Origin: Chrysopilus asiliformis
Lineage: Eukaryota; Arthropoda; Insecta; Diptera; Rhagionidae
Reading direction: 5' to 3'
Assembly: GCA_964034945.1 (NCBI GenBank)
Contig: OZ035962.1
Coordinates: 46,470,386-46,534,385, forward strand
Length of the DNA stretch: 64,000 bases
Positions 53,169 to 63,594 of this stretch are shown here, piece after piece. The position numbers were made by a program, and so were the translations under genes. Each line of letters begins with the position of its first letter. The stretch's first letter is position 1. A model generated the notes under the pieces. That model worked only from the letters and a program-made list of their open reading frames with translations. It did no database searches and had not been told where the DNA came from.

Positions 53169-53648
53169 TTATACCCGTATGGTGAAACCAAAGGGTATAT
53201 TAGATTTGCCTTACCGTTTGTAACGCCAAGATCCCGTCATCACACAAAAAAATGAATTACACCAGTGTGTTTAGAATGATAAAAAAAGTTGAATTTACCA
53301 TGTCCGTCCGTCTGAGGCGCGGATTGCGGGCGCACGGATTGAGCTAGAGACTTGAAATTTTGCGCAGATTGGTTTTTCGTAAAATGCAAGGCTAAGTTCG
53401 TTAATGGACAAAAATGGACCATACGAACGAAAACGATTTTTGCGAATATCTCAAAAACGGTGCATCTTATCAAAAAAGTCCAAGAACAAAAGTTATTTAG
53501 GATATGATTCTACATAAAACTCCCATACATCAAAATATGATTGGAAGAAATTTAAAAAAATCTTATTGGAAAGTTTGACTTCAAAATGGAATTTTGGTAC
53601 AACTGTTCGAATTTTGATACGAATATCACCATACGGGTTTTCAATAAT
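53169..53648 (+). mobile_element. HINE (non-autonomous Helentron) inside the RT domain
   Basis: It begins TATACCCGTATGGTGAAACC and ends ATCACCATACGGGTTTTCAA. The target is a TTT between codons of the RT, and no duplication remains, which fits the T-T insertion of Helentrons. The left part matches the autonomous copy at 27266-27700 closely but with only a stub of the GTCY microsatellite. The right-end hairpin is absent here. Confidence 0.9.
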
Positions 53649-54879
53649 TTCCCATGAAATGACATTTGTCTGGTTGTAACTTGAGGTTTTTTTGGCGTAG
53701 TCGTTCAAATACTGTCCTCAACTTTTGATTATGCTCGTGTAGAGAATAACCGTATACTACAATATCGCCCAAGTAGACGCAACATTCTATACCCTACAAC
53801 CCTGCCAAAACTGTATTCATCAGGCGTTGGAATGTTGCCGGGGCCCGTTTCAATCCAAATATCATCCGGTTGTAATGGTAGTGACCGTACGGAGTGCTAA
53901 ATGCCGTCTTTTCTCGATCACTCGGGTTGACTTGTATCTGTTGATACCCACTTGCCAAATCTAATGTAGTAAAAACTTTTGCTCTACCCAATTGATCTAA
54001 AATTTACGTTATGTTGGGTAGGGGAAAAGCATCTCCATCGGTAATGTTACTTAACTTCCTGTAATCCACAACTACCCGCCATTTTTTATTTCCTTGGCTA
54101 TCTGGTTTCTTAGGTACCAGTAGTAGCGGTGAATTCCAGGGACTCTGACTTTCTTCAATTAGCCCGTTGGCGAGCATCTGCTCTATCTGTCGGTTGATTT
54201 CCGCCTTTTGCGATTGGGGTAACCTGTATGGTTTTGTATGTATTGGGGGTTGCCCTGATTTGGTCGGAATATCATGTAGTGTTGCATGGATGTAAGTGAG
54301 TTGATCACCTTCTAGAAAAAATAAGTAATTGTACTCTTCACACAACTCTACGATTGAATCACGCTTTTCACTATTGCAGTGTTCTAATTTCAATGCTCGT
54401 CTGAGATTGCGTAGACGCCAATTAATTTATTTGGTCAGTGTTGGACGCTTCCCCCAGGTGATTAAAATCCTCCAGGCTCTCAAAATTCATCCTTACTTCC
54501 CCATCGTCCATGGTCACTTCGTGATCATTCAGGTTCAACATTGCCACTGTCACGGTGTAAACGGGAATGGCTCCTTACCTTGTGACGAAATGTATGTAAT
54601 CGTGCCTGAACTATTGTGTCGCCCACGAAAACTCCCGGAATAATTTCCTGTTTCGTGCATAAGGCTTCACCTTTTATTGAGGTTGTAAGTATCCACCTTG
54701 GATCTAGCTGGAAGAATAATCTTTCGTGGCCTTGTGGGAACGTCCGTTCTCAGACTTGGCTCGTATTCTTTTTCAGTCATCATTTCTTGATCCTTTTCTG
54801 TGAGGATGTCTTTCGGGTTTAATTTAATTTTGTTATGGTTACCAAGTTTTTCCAATTGCCTTTGCGTAATTATGCTGCC

Positions 54880-55030
54880 ATTCTCTGATGGTCTTACTAC
54901 ATTTCTCTTTATGCTGCCATTCTCTGATGGGCTTACTACATTTTTATTAATGCTGCCATTCTCCGATGGGCTTACTACATTTTTATTTATGCTGCCATTC
55001 TCTGATGGGCTTACTACACTTGTATTCATA
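54880..55030 (-). repeat. Four 39-bp (13-aa) repeats in the pol linker
   Basis: A unit of 13 residues (about VVSPSENGSINKN) occurs four times between the protease part and the RT. They are near-identical on DNA level, so the expansion is recent relative to the decay elsewhere or specific to this copy. Confidence 0.85.
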
Positions 55031-55369
55031 TTTTGTTTAGTGTTGGCAATGGATTTCCTTGGCACGTTTTCATGGCTAGTTGCCATATCTGCTTTGGCAT
55101 TAGAGAATCCCTCTGTGTCAATTGAAGACTTTGGGTTCTCTTTCTGCAAATGTTGCACTGATATTGTCAACGTTTGTTCCAAATAATTTAATTTTCCATT
55201 ATAGTGGAAAACGAAATCGTTCCCTACCAATGCATCATAGTGCATTTGGACTTCGGGTCCGACAATATGGAACGGGTGTTTAATTTTTAACTCCAAATCT
55301 CCTGTAGAGATTGGAATTGCTGTATTTAATTTTTCTCGACCAAGTTTTTTTTATTTTAATATATTTTTT

Positions 55370-55452
55370 CGGGCTAATTGGTCAAATAATACAAAACTAT
55401 GTGTAAATTCTAGCGACGTTTCGTCCCTTTATTGGCGACATTCTCAAGCTGA
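55370..55452 (-). repeat. Penelope-like element tail
   Basis: The reverse complement contains AATGTCGCCAATAAAGGGAC followed by GAAACGTCGCTAGAA. Phrases of this kind (a structured stretch ending GAAACGTCG) are typical of Penelope-like element terminal regions. No reverse transcriptase is left. Confidence 0.45.
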
Positions 55453-55455
55453 ATA

Positions 55456-56389
55456 GGGGAAAGTGGTCACCATTCGTACGCGGGGCACATTTGTACATCG
55501 AATATTTTTCAATCCATAGCTCCAACTCAGAACATGTCCACACATGTTTTTTCTGTATATTAACCCAGCCACGTGTCAGCGAAGTTTGACTTCAATTTCA
55601 TTGCAGCGAGTGGAAAAACCAGGACCTATCTGTTTTTTCGCGCGAAAAATAAATTGGTGCCCTTATTTTCCAGTCCTGATATAATATATTTTTTCACAGT
55701 AAGTACAGCTAACAATATTTTTTTCAGTGAGGAAAAGTGACTAAAAATTAATTTGTTGAATAAAAATCGTGTTTATGTATTACCGTTTTCCAGAAAAGTT
55801 ACTTATTCAGTATTATTTGGTTTGGGGCATATTCGTACAAAAAAAATGGGGCACCTTCGTGCTAGAACTTTTGGTATTTTTAAATTTCCAATTGATTTGG
55901 GCACTTATAATGTGAAGTGATGAAAAGGTATTTTTCGTCATTATGAAGTTATTTATTTTTAATTTTTGAATTGTTTTAAGTTTTATGTTTTTTCCCCTTT
56001 TTGAATTATTTTATGTTATTTACTTAAAAAGACTCAATTTGAAAGATTTTTTCTGCGATTTTTTGCTGAATTTAATAAAGATTGGTTTTTTTAACTTTTT
56101 ATGTTTGATTCTTGTTTTATTTCGTATATATATATAATATATGCTTCCCATAGATTCCCCATGATATGTACGGAAGTGTCCCACTAGGGGGGTAGATTCG
56201 TACAATTTTCGACCTGTGGCAAAAAGGCAACTGTTTAATTATTAGTTGATTTTCATATTCTTTTTGATATCTTTGTATTAGCTGGATATCTATAATATCC
56301 AGTTAAACGAAATAGACAGTAATTTGAGCGTTATGCACGACATTACAATCAAAAACACAAAAAGTGTACGAAGGGTGACCACTTTCCCC
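55456..56389. mobile_element. 934-bp TIR element, TA target
   Basis: Ends GGGGAAAGTGGTCACCATTC (left) and GGTGACCACTTTCCCC (right), next to TA at 55454-55455 and 56390-56391. Inside, words like GGGGCAC and TTCGTAC recur. No transposase. Its GGG-start and TA target resemble the element at 23829-24776; the two may use the same mobilising enzyme. Confidence 0.82.
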
Positions 56390-56459
56390 TACTATCGAAA
56401 AAACATACCTTAGTTTCTAATGTAGACATAATACACAAAAAACTTACTGTAAGTATAAT

Positions 56460-57310
56460 AAACATTCCTTTTTCCCATTCTTCCCCGGAAAAATTGGTAT
56501 TATGGGGTTTTCGGGGTCGCTGATCACGGCTCTGCTGTTGGAATTTTAAACGGAAGGTCCTGTAAGGATAACGAAAATATCCTTTTTCCCGTTTTTCCCG
56601 TGAACGTTTTTTGGGGTCGCGGATCACGAATCCAGTATTAGATTTTCAATTGCGAATTCGGTGTTAGATTTTTAAAATTCTAAACTGAAAGTCCTGTAAG
56701 GATAACGCAAATATCCTTTTCCCGATTTTTCCCCGGAAAATTGGCGTTATAGGGTTTTTGAGGTCGCTGATCGCGAATTCGGTATTAGATTTTCAAAATT
56801 CGAAACGAAAGGTCCTGTAAGGATACCGCAAATATCCTTTTTCCCCGGAAAAATTGGCATTATGTTTGGGATCGCTGACCACGAATCCGATATTAGATTT
56901 TCAAAATTCGAAATGTAAGGTCCTCTAAGGATAAATATCCTTTTTCCCGTTTTTCCTCGGAAAAATCGGCATAAGGGGATTTTTGGGATCGCTGATCACG
57001 AATCCGATATTAGATTTTCAAAATTCGAAACGGAAGGTCCCGTAAGGATAACGCAAATATCCTTTTTCCAGTTTTTCCTGGGAAAAATCGGCATTATAGG
57101 GTTTTCGAGGTCGCTGATCGCGAATCCGACGTTCGATTTTTCAAATGCTAAACGGAAGGTCCTGTAAGGATAACGGAAATATTCTTTTTCCAATTTTTCT
57201 CGCAAAAAGAGGCTTTGGGAGGTTTTCAGAGTTGCTTATCATGAATCTGGAGTTGGAATTTCAAAATTTGAAACGGAAGGTCTTGTAAGGATAACATTTT
57301 TTCCCAAAAC
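56460..57310 (+). repeat. Satellite array, unit about 120 bp, seven copies
   Basis: The unit contains GGTCGCTGATCACGAATCCG, TTCAAAATTCGAAACGGAAG, GTCCTGTAAGGATAACG and a CCTTTTTCCCG box. The GTAAGGATA word recurs at intervals of about 135, 120, 106, 118, 121 and 121 bp. Inverted relatives are at 38400-38722. Confidence 0.92.
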
Positions 57311-57674
57311 TTTTTAAGTTATTTATGATTTTTTGGCATTCTAAAATTTATACAAAAAATTTTTAGCTGCCAACGTTATAAAGGGGAATTTATTTATTTA
57401 AATCTACAACATCTATATAATGTCTTTTTTTTCTTTTTTTTTAAATTTTTTAAATGTATAGAGGGTTTCTCTCTTTTGTTTTAAAACTTTTGCTTATGGG
57501 AAATTTGCATATGAAAAAAAAATGTGTGTGCGATAGAAGTGAAACGCGGTAGAAGTGAAACCTTAGGAAAACTAAACAGCGAGAGAATGAGACGAATGCG
57601 GTATCAGGAGTGGGATAGTTATAGCGTTTATTTATTATAATATTGGTACCAAGTTCAAAAGTCATATTATATTT
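57311..57674. other. No gene seen
   Basis: AT-rich spacer. A doubled GTAGAAGTGAAAC-like word near 57534-57562 is the only structure noticed. Confidence 0.4.
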
Positions 57675-57955
57675 TTATTCAGACTCTTTGTTTTCAGTTT
57701 TAATAAATGACACGAGCGGCTTTTGATAACTAAAGTATAAAATGAATGCTTTGGTTTGGGTTTGATCAATATATCTTTGAAATACAGCGTCAATTACTGC
57801 TTTCGATCTTGTTGTCGATTTAGTGCGACTGGAGCACATTTTTAAATTTAATTTGGTGTTGAGGAACTCAATCAAAGGGAGCGCTGTATCCAATGCAAAA
57901 TTCACATTAAAATTTCCACTTAAAATCATAGGAATTTTATCGTAATCTTTTTAAG
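57675..57955 (-). pseudogene. Endonuclease (EEP) C-terminal relic
   Basis: About 84 codons with MILSGNFNVNFA at the start, then RTKSTTRSKAVIDAVFQRYI and YFSYQKPLVSF. This resembles the end of the endonuclease domain found fused to PIF1 helicases in Helentron/Helitron proteins of arthropods, with GNFN where GDFN is normal. The sequence just upstream (to about 58000) continues it in another frame (KYTPEISRILK). The rest of the protein is absent. Confidence 0.55.
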
Positions 57956-58085
57956 AATCCGCGATATTTCTGGTGTGTACTTTAGCAAATTATTTCTGCC
58001 TTGATGGAGACCGAGATGACGTCCTCGTCTACTGTGATGATGTTGATGCTGGTGTTGCTGCTCATTTTCTATCGGCGTTCAATTT

Positions 58086-58515
58086 ATACTGCCTCGGCAG
58101 TTTGTTGTGAAGCACTTTCAGTTATTTAGTTATTTGTTATGTGTTTAAAAGGAACTATTTAGTGACATATTTATTTATTTGTTGTTATTTGAACGAAATT
58201 ATTTAGTTAATGTATTTTCATTTATTTGTTGTAATGTGTAAACATTATTAACGATGTATTTAATTATTTTATGTCATGGTTCTCTGCTGTATCATCTTTA
58301 GAACCTTGTTGAATCTTGCCTTCGCTTCTGTTTTACTGCTGTTGTCCTCGGCCGGATCTAGGAGTACATTTAATTTTCTCACCAGTACGTCGAGAATGGG
58401 ACAGTCCGGAATGGCTTCCTCGAACTCGCTGTCGCTTGGGTTTTTCTTCATCCAGTAACCGCTTAATTATTTTTTTTGTATACTGCCTCGGCAGTTTCCG
58501 TTGTTAAGCACTAGA
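58086..58515. repeat. Duplicated leader segment with ACTGCCTCGGCAGT palindrome
   Basis: TATACTGCCTCGGCAGTTT plus a following GTTGT(G/T)AAGCACT occurs at about 58087-58115 and 58482-58511. Surrounding ATTTATTTGTTG words are also repeated. Confidence 0.7.
58269..58451 (-). CDS. Short ORF next to the tRNA-Leu primer site, possible gag start
   Basis: 60 codons from ATG 58449-58451 (MKKNPSDSEFEEAIPDCPILDVLVRKLNVLLDP). It lies about 250 bp downstream of the primer-binding site on the same strand, where gag should begin. It is too short and generic for a family call, and no continuation is recognised. Confidence 0.3.
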   Translation of the reverse strand: MKKNPSDSEFEEAIPDCPILDVLVRKLNVLLDPAEDNSSKTEAKARFNKVLKMIQQRTMT

Positions 58516-58701
58516 TTTATATATTTTATTTGTTTAGCAGAAACTATTAGTCATGTATTTATTTATTTATTTGAAAAGAACTTGTATTTTATTTTATTAA
58601 CCATTTTTTTTATATATGTAAACAAGAAGAAAAAAAAATACACTGTTATTTATTATTTCTTTTTTTTTTAATTGGTAGAGAATCCCGAACGATCATTTGT
58701 G

Positions 58702-58721
58702 GGATCCCACCGCTGCCACCA
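58702..58721 (-). promoter_or_regulatory. Primer-binding site, tRNA-Leu type
   Basis: On the minus strand TGGTGGCAGCGGTGGGATCC. The first 18 bases match, from memory, the 3' end of an insect tRNA-Leu (…CCCACCGCTGCCACCA). Four bases separate it from the LTR boundary at 58726. Confidence 0.8.
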
Positions 58722-58725
58722 AATT

Positions 58726-59500
58726 TGTTATCGCGACGATAACCGTAGTTTTAATTGTTCATTTGATTTAAGAAAACGAGAAACACCATAAAAAACTACA
58801 AAAAACTACAAACAGCAACTGTTTTTATCATGAATTTATTAATTCATCACTTAATATTCAATTTTAACTTGACATTTAAGTTTTATTTGTTATTTTCACA
58901 ATCAACTTCTTTTACTTAACTGATTCTTTTGAACTGAACTATACTGAATCTTGACTTTCACTTCATATTCTCTCTTGACTTTCACTGGACTGCCTTGACT
59001 ATCTCTGGACTGACTTACTATTGGCCGTCATGGCCCTTTTATTGGTGAACTCCCTTCTTTTCGAAGCAACTCGTCGATTGGCTTATAGCCAATCGAAAAC
59101 TTCGTTAAGTTTTCACTCGAGAGCTGATTGGCTGCAGTTGGACTTCCAACGATGCATTCCATCAGCTTGAGCATTCCATCAACATGTGCAATTTGTTTAT
59201 TTAGGCCGCATCGTAAACCACGTTGCGAGGTAACGTGAGAAACCTTCGCAGTTTGTTTACGTTGGGCAATTTCAAGTGCACATTGTGTTTGGTGATTTGT
59301 GTGCATCTTTGCACTTTATTGGACCGACGTATGTTGGCCAATACTCGCTACTTCGAATTGTATTGAAATAAATGTGCGTCTTTGCACTTTGGTGTCTCAC
59401 ATATGTTGGCCAATATTGAATTCGATGCGCTTGTCATTTACATTATTGATCATTACTTTTCCGGGTTACGTAAATGTACTTTCTTGGAAACATTCATAAT
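58726..59500 (-). repeat. 5' LTR of a tRNA-Leu-primed LTR retrotransposon, right border unknown
   Basis: On the plus strand it starts TGTTATCGCGACGATAACC (a small palindrome), directly after the primer site. Reading the minus strand, CCAATAAAAGGGCC near 59030-59045 followed about 25 nt later by AGTCAGTCC looks like a TATA-type box with an initiator. Short GAAAGTCAA repeats lie downstream. A 70-bp direct duplication (TCTTTGCACTTT...TATGTTGGCCAAT) is at 59306-59345 and 59376-59415. The right end is a guess. Confidence 0.55.
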
Positions 59501-59964
59501 TCATGTAAATCACTTTTGTATAGCTCAGTTTATAATGTGAAAAAAAAACATAAGATATCATTGATTGAGGCTACGTGAGATGAAAAATTCTTATATGTAT
59601 TGCTCAATCATATGAGATAGAAAAATTATTAAGTGATAGATTTTTGGGAAAATATGGCTTAGATGATATGTATGGTGGACGTTTGTTTTACTTAAATCAT
59701 TCAATTGATTAGAATTGATAAACGGATTAATTCTGGAACTACGAATTAAGTTAAATAATTGTTTGAATTACATATATATTTAAATTGTTTAATTATTTAT
59801 TCATCGTTCTCTTAATTAATTTAATATTTTACGAGAGTAGATAACTTTTATATTTAAACTTTGCGTTTATTGAATTTTGAGTTAGAAACTTAGGTTAATT
59901 TTCTTAATTAATATTTCTATAAATTGTAACTTAAACTATAGACTTATATTATACTTATTTAAAA
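59501..59964. other. No gene seen; AT-rich leader-like stretch before gag
   Basis: Very AT-rich, with nothing recognisable. It may contain the 5' LTR or leader of the plus-strand gag element that starts at 59965, but I cannot locate an LTR or primer site. Confidence 0.35.
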
Positions 59965-61200
59965 ATGAAGAAAGGTACTAAAACTACGAAACCAGTAGAA
60001 AGGGTAGAGAATCCTAATATGGGTTCAACACGTAAGGGTAGGAGTAGAAAACTTGGTGTTGGCAGACGTATAGAATTTAGAGGGGACAAATTTGATCTGT
60101 TAATTAGTCCAGTTCATACACATGTCAGATGTAATGAGAAATCAACAAATAATGAGATATCAAATTCGTTAGGATTTGAAAACAATGCTTGTGCTCTTCC
60201 CAGAGGTGTGACAAGTGAACTTCGTAATATAGGTTCAAATAATGAACGGAATATAACTGAAAAATCAAAGAAAACAACTTCTTTGACAAAAATTAGGGGT
60301 AGTGCGAATTTATTAGATGAAGAGATTTCATCAAATGATAAAATTGTTGTCAATCACGACCAGGAAATTATAAATACGCGACCAAATAATAACACAGCTG
60401 CGACTCTTCAAAACGACAGTGTATTGTTTAAAGATACAGTACGTATTTTGTTTAAAAATTTAGTTAGTGAAAGTAAATTAAGCGAGACAAGAAAGTGAAC
60501 TGTACCTTTGGAACGTGAAAGAAATCCGATTAATCTGACGGAAAGGGGTAATGTCTGGCATTCATATGGAGTAGATTTGACCTATGATCCTAGAAACATA
60601 AATGAACCTAGAAACAGAAATAATCTGGAAAGATGGAACTCAAATTGGAGGTCTCAAGGTCCATCGAATTGTTACTCAAATGTTGAGGCCGGTAATATAG
60701 GATGTCAGCCAGAACGGGTACGAAACAGAAACCCTCAAGATTTCCATGAAAAACTTCTTTCTGATTTTCAAGCTTGGAATCTCAATGGTTCACAACATCA
60801 ACCAAATTATAGAGCGTCAAATTCAATCCGAAATATACCGAATCAGTTCAGAGCGGAATCACATTCTGTCAACGAGTGAAAACTCGAAAAATGGAATTTG
60901 AAATTTACTGGTACATCTGATTTAACTTTTTTTTTCATATTTACGGTTAATAGATTAACTGCTGCTTGTGGATACTCACTAAGACAAATTATAACGAAAT
61001 TTCATGTGTTACTTAGTTGGCAAGCCGAAACTTGGTTCTGGGGTTTTATTCAAAAGAATCCTTCAGCTTCCTGGACCGATTTAAAAGATGGGTTATTAAA
61101 ACATTTTCGATCACTACAAACTGATTACGAAATTTTGAGTATTTTAATAGATAGACGTCAAGGGATGGGTGAATCTTTTGATTGGACGGCCTACGATCGG
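59965..61200 (+). pseudogene. Gypsy-type Gag with two in-frame TGA stops
   Basis: ATG 59965 opens one frame of about 412 codons, interrupted at 60496-60498 and 60877-60879 by TGA; the three parts are in the same frame. The N-terminal half is basic and Asn-rich. The C-terminal part matches insect Ty3/gypsy capsid regions: WNLKFTGTSDLTFF, then LSWQAETWFWGFIQ, WTDLKDGLLKHF and ILIDRRQGMGESFD. It is cut at about 61200, where Helitron sequence in the opposite orientation begins. Both stops could be CGA-to-TGA changes. No zinc knuckle or pol follows. Confidence 0.75.
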
Positions 61201-61850
61201 CATTTATAACTACTTTGTAGTTTTCCAGATTCTCGGCCGGTAGAGATTGTAAGGCAGTTTTGAAATTCTTTATGTAAGGGTTAATGTCATTAAGCATTGC
61301 TTGAAGATCAAGATTGACAGAACGATTCAAATGCGAATTCATTGATGCTCTGGCGTTAGCCTGCGCTTCATAGTCAGAAATAAAATATATCTAAAAATTT
61401 AGATTCTTCATTGGGCAATGGCAGTAAAGAACCTATGCGATGATAGACCTGGCCTTGTATTTTAAAAGTTGGCATGAAATTTCCCTCCGATATTTCGCGT
61501 GCTCCAAAAGAAGTCATCTGAAATGCGCTATTATAAGTTCGAATAGCACGAAGGAACTGAGGCGAAAATTGGTTTTCGACTGTCAATAGAGACTTCAAAA
61601 ACTCTGGAGGTTCTTGAATAGGGGGCAAACGAACTTTACCCGAAGAACAACAAAAGCCTTTAGATTCGTTCTTCCATTTTTTCGCACTGCAAAAAATACA
61701 AATTGTATTCATCGAACTGATATTCGATTCTCTCGCGTAATCGATGCAATGGTCATACGACAAACCACATTTTTTTTTATTACGGGGAAGAGTGTGTTGC
61801 TGTCGATCGAGGTTTAAGCGACGTTCTCTATCTTCAGACAGAGAACAAAT
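61190..61850 (-). pseudogene. Helitron RepHel N-terminal region, broken
   Basis: Minus strand: an N-terminal zinc-like block (CGLSYDHCIDYARE...MNTICIFCSAKKWKNESKGFCCSSGKVRLPP), PPEFLKSLL, AIRTYNSAFQMTSFGA, QVYHRIGSLLPLP. Then, in another frame, MNSHLNRSVNLDLQAMLNDINPYIKNF and NLENYKVVINADRRP. This order is that of the region preceding Rep in animal Helitron proteins. A frame change lies near 61350-61375. It ends abruptly at about 61190 against the gag pseudogene; Rep and helicase are absent. It is different from the Helentron at 27266-36328. Confidence 0.8.
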
Positions 61851-62147
61851 AATCTAGAAAATAAACTCTTAGAACAAATTTTTAGAGAAAATTTTTCCAC
61901 TGTGAGATGAAGCAAGAGGATCCGATGTAACACGGAAAAAATTATCCATTCGATTCCTCCATCTCATTGAATAGATACGACGAAAATGATTAGAAAATGT
62001 TCTCTCTGCTTCGTGCTCCCTAGTCTAAAAGTAATTAACTTTTAGGCCGTAGCTAGTGAATGATATGATAGGGACATTTTTCCCCCCTTCGAAGGGGAAA
62101 TTTGTCAAAAATTTGTTCGGAAGAGTTTTTTCTATATATTCCTTATT

Positions 62148-62291
62148 CTATGCTTCAGGGAGCTCATTTTCGCGAGAAAGAGTGCGTCGCATTGTTTCTA
62201 CTTCTTCCTGTCCTTGAACTTGACGGGCTAATCTAACTTTTCTCGCTTTTGAAGATGCAGCGTTAAGGCTAGATTTTCTTTTAGAGGGCAT
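62148..62291 (-). pseudogene. Helitron protein N-terminus
   Basis: From ATG 62289-62291: MPSKRKSSLNAASSKARKVRLARQVQGQEEVETMRR, ending in a stop at 62148. A short basic start followed by a Glu/Arg-rich helix is how many animal Helitron proteins begin. The region between it and 61850 probably carried the rest but is scrambled (an AERTFSNHFRRI-like piece lies near 61990). Confidence 0.55.
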
Positions 62292-62384
62292 GTTGAAAGA
62301 ACGTGTGCACCGTAAAACACTATGTTTGCAATTGAACCAATGAATACGAAATTGAATGAAATTGGAAATCATATTTCAGGAAGG

Positions 62385-62492
62385 GCAAATTGCATGAATT
62401 GTAGGGAAAACTAATTGCATGAATTGTAGGAAGACCTAATTGCGTGGATTGTAGGAAGTCCTAATTGCGTGAATTGTAGGAAGACTACTGAA
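62385..62492 (-). repeat. Four 28-bp tandem repeats
   Basis: TTGCATGAATTGTAGG(A)AA plus ACCTAA recurs at about 62390, 62411, 62439 and 62467. Spacing is about 28 bp in the last three. It lies just upstream of the Helitron N-terminus. Confidence 0.8.
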
Positions 62493-63460
62493 TTTATTCA
62501 TGTTTTATTTTAGACGATTGGTAATGATATTAGACAAAATTGGAAATCACCGAGACGCAAAAATGTAGAAAAATCTTTAATTTTTCATTTAACCTTCATA
62601 TGCCCTTTGGACCTTTGGACGTCCCACGTCCACTTGTCGAATATATTTGTCGATATCTAAAAAACTACTTTACCGAACGGGTTGAAACTTAGTGACTTTT
62701 TCTAAATCGTTAAACACTTTAAAATTAATATAAGTGCGTACTACTGTAGTATGAGGTGGAGCCTCCACGAAAAAATAACCTAATTTTACCCTGGTCCATG
62801 TAAGACTTTGTATGCAATTGCCTAAAACGTTAGCACTTCAATCCCAAAGAACAAAGTCAATTCACTGCCATAACTACATTCTAATCGATTTTTGTTGGAT
62901 TTCACTACATTTATAGTAGGAAACAGATCTTTCACACTGCAGCGGCCGGCGTGACGAAATATAGAATGATATCACACAAAAACGGTGAGTTTTCGCACAT
63001 TGATTAGTGTGAATTTCACACAAAATAAAGCCCGTTTTATATAACGTGTAAGGAGTGGAATTGTGCCTTACGGCCGATTTCTTCACCGAGTACTAAAGTG
63101 GAGTCTAGCTAGTCCAGGTACTATCACTGGTACTCGGTACCAACGAAAAGTTAGTACTTGTGCATTTCTTCACATCGCTAGTACCGGAGCTAAATTCATC
63201 AGCCGGTACTAGCGGCAAATACGTCTAAAACTAAGCTAATACGTCTAAAACTGATTTTGACACTATTTTGACATTTGAATTTAAGATATTATTGTTCGCT
63301 GTGTTCCGTGAATTTGTGTACGGGTTTTTTTCAATTAATATTTGTTTATAAACGTGTAATTTAGTGCGGTTAGTAGTACGGTTAGTGGTCATGCAAAAAG
63401 GCCTCGCTGCCCCAATTGGAGTCAGCAAGATAAGAAAAAATGCAGTAGTGGCCGCCTCTC
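62493..63460. other. No gene seen
   Basis: No supported coding region. Around 63070-63245 the words GGTACT/AGTACC recur in both orientations and ATACGTCTAAAACT is doubled (63219 and 63239), suggesting a decayed repeat. Confidence 0.4.
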
Positions 63461-63594
63461 GTTCTTGCAATATTGCTGGCATTTGAATAAAGTAATTCAA
63501 ATGGCGTATCAATGCCATTTATACTTTCGGCAATATGCGATAAACATTAGCAGTCGACATGTGAATAACATCGGCAACTAGCATCTGTATTAAT
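63460..63594 (-). pseudogene. Possible Harbinger transposase helix-turn-helix fragment
   Basis: Minus strand, in two frames: ADVIHMSTANVYRILPKV, then MALIRHLNYFIQMP. The pattern VAD...-STA-V-RIL-KV...-YI-MP is that of the DNA-binding region of HARBI1-like transposases. No catalytic part follows clearly, so this is tentative. Confidence 0.3.

Larger units (their letters stand above)
51039..55345 (-). pseudogene. Errantivirus/gypsy pol remnant: protease, RT, RNase H, integrase
   Basis: Minus strand, in order. 55345-54667: protease C-terminal region (PFHIVGPEV...ALVGNDFVF) with a linker; see the repeat entry. 54393-53794: RT ([41 protein letters not shown]), with stops at 54004 and at about 53792. 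Then VYLGDIVVYG, where the usual YLDD has Gly in place of the first Asp. A HINE splits the gene at 53169-53648. 53168-51983: connection and RNase H (FLITTDANNFAMGAVLSQ, IVTDHKPLVWLMS). A MITE follows. 51756-51039: integrase zinc finger (HDSPIGGHRG, CASCQMNK) with a one-base loss near 51640, and core (FLDLVGPL, LTDQGANF, HPQTNGALERRP). The C-terminus is missing. Confidence 0.88.
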
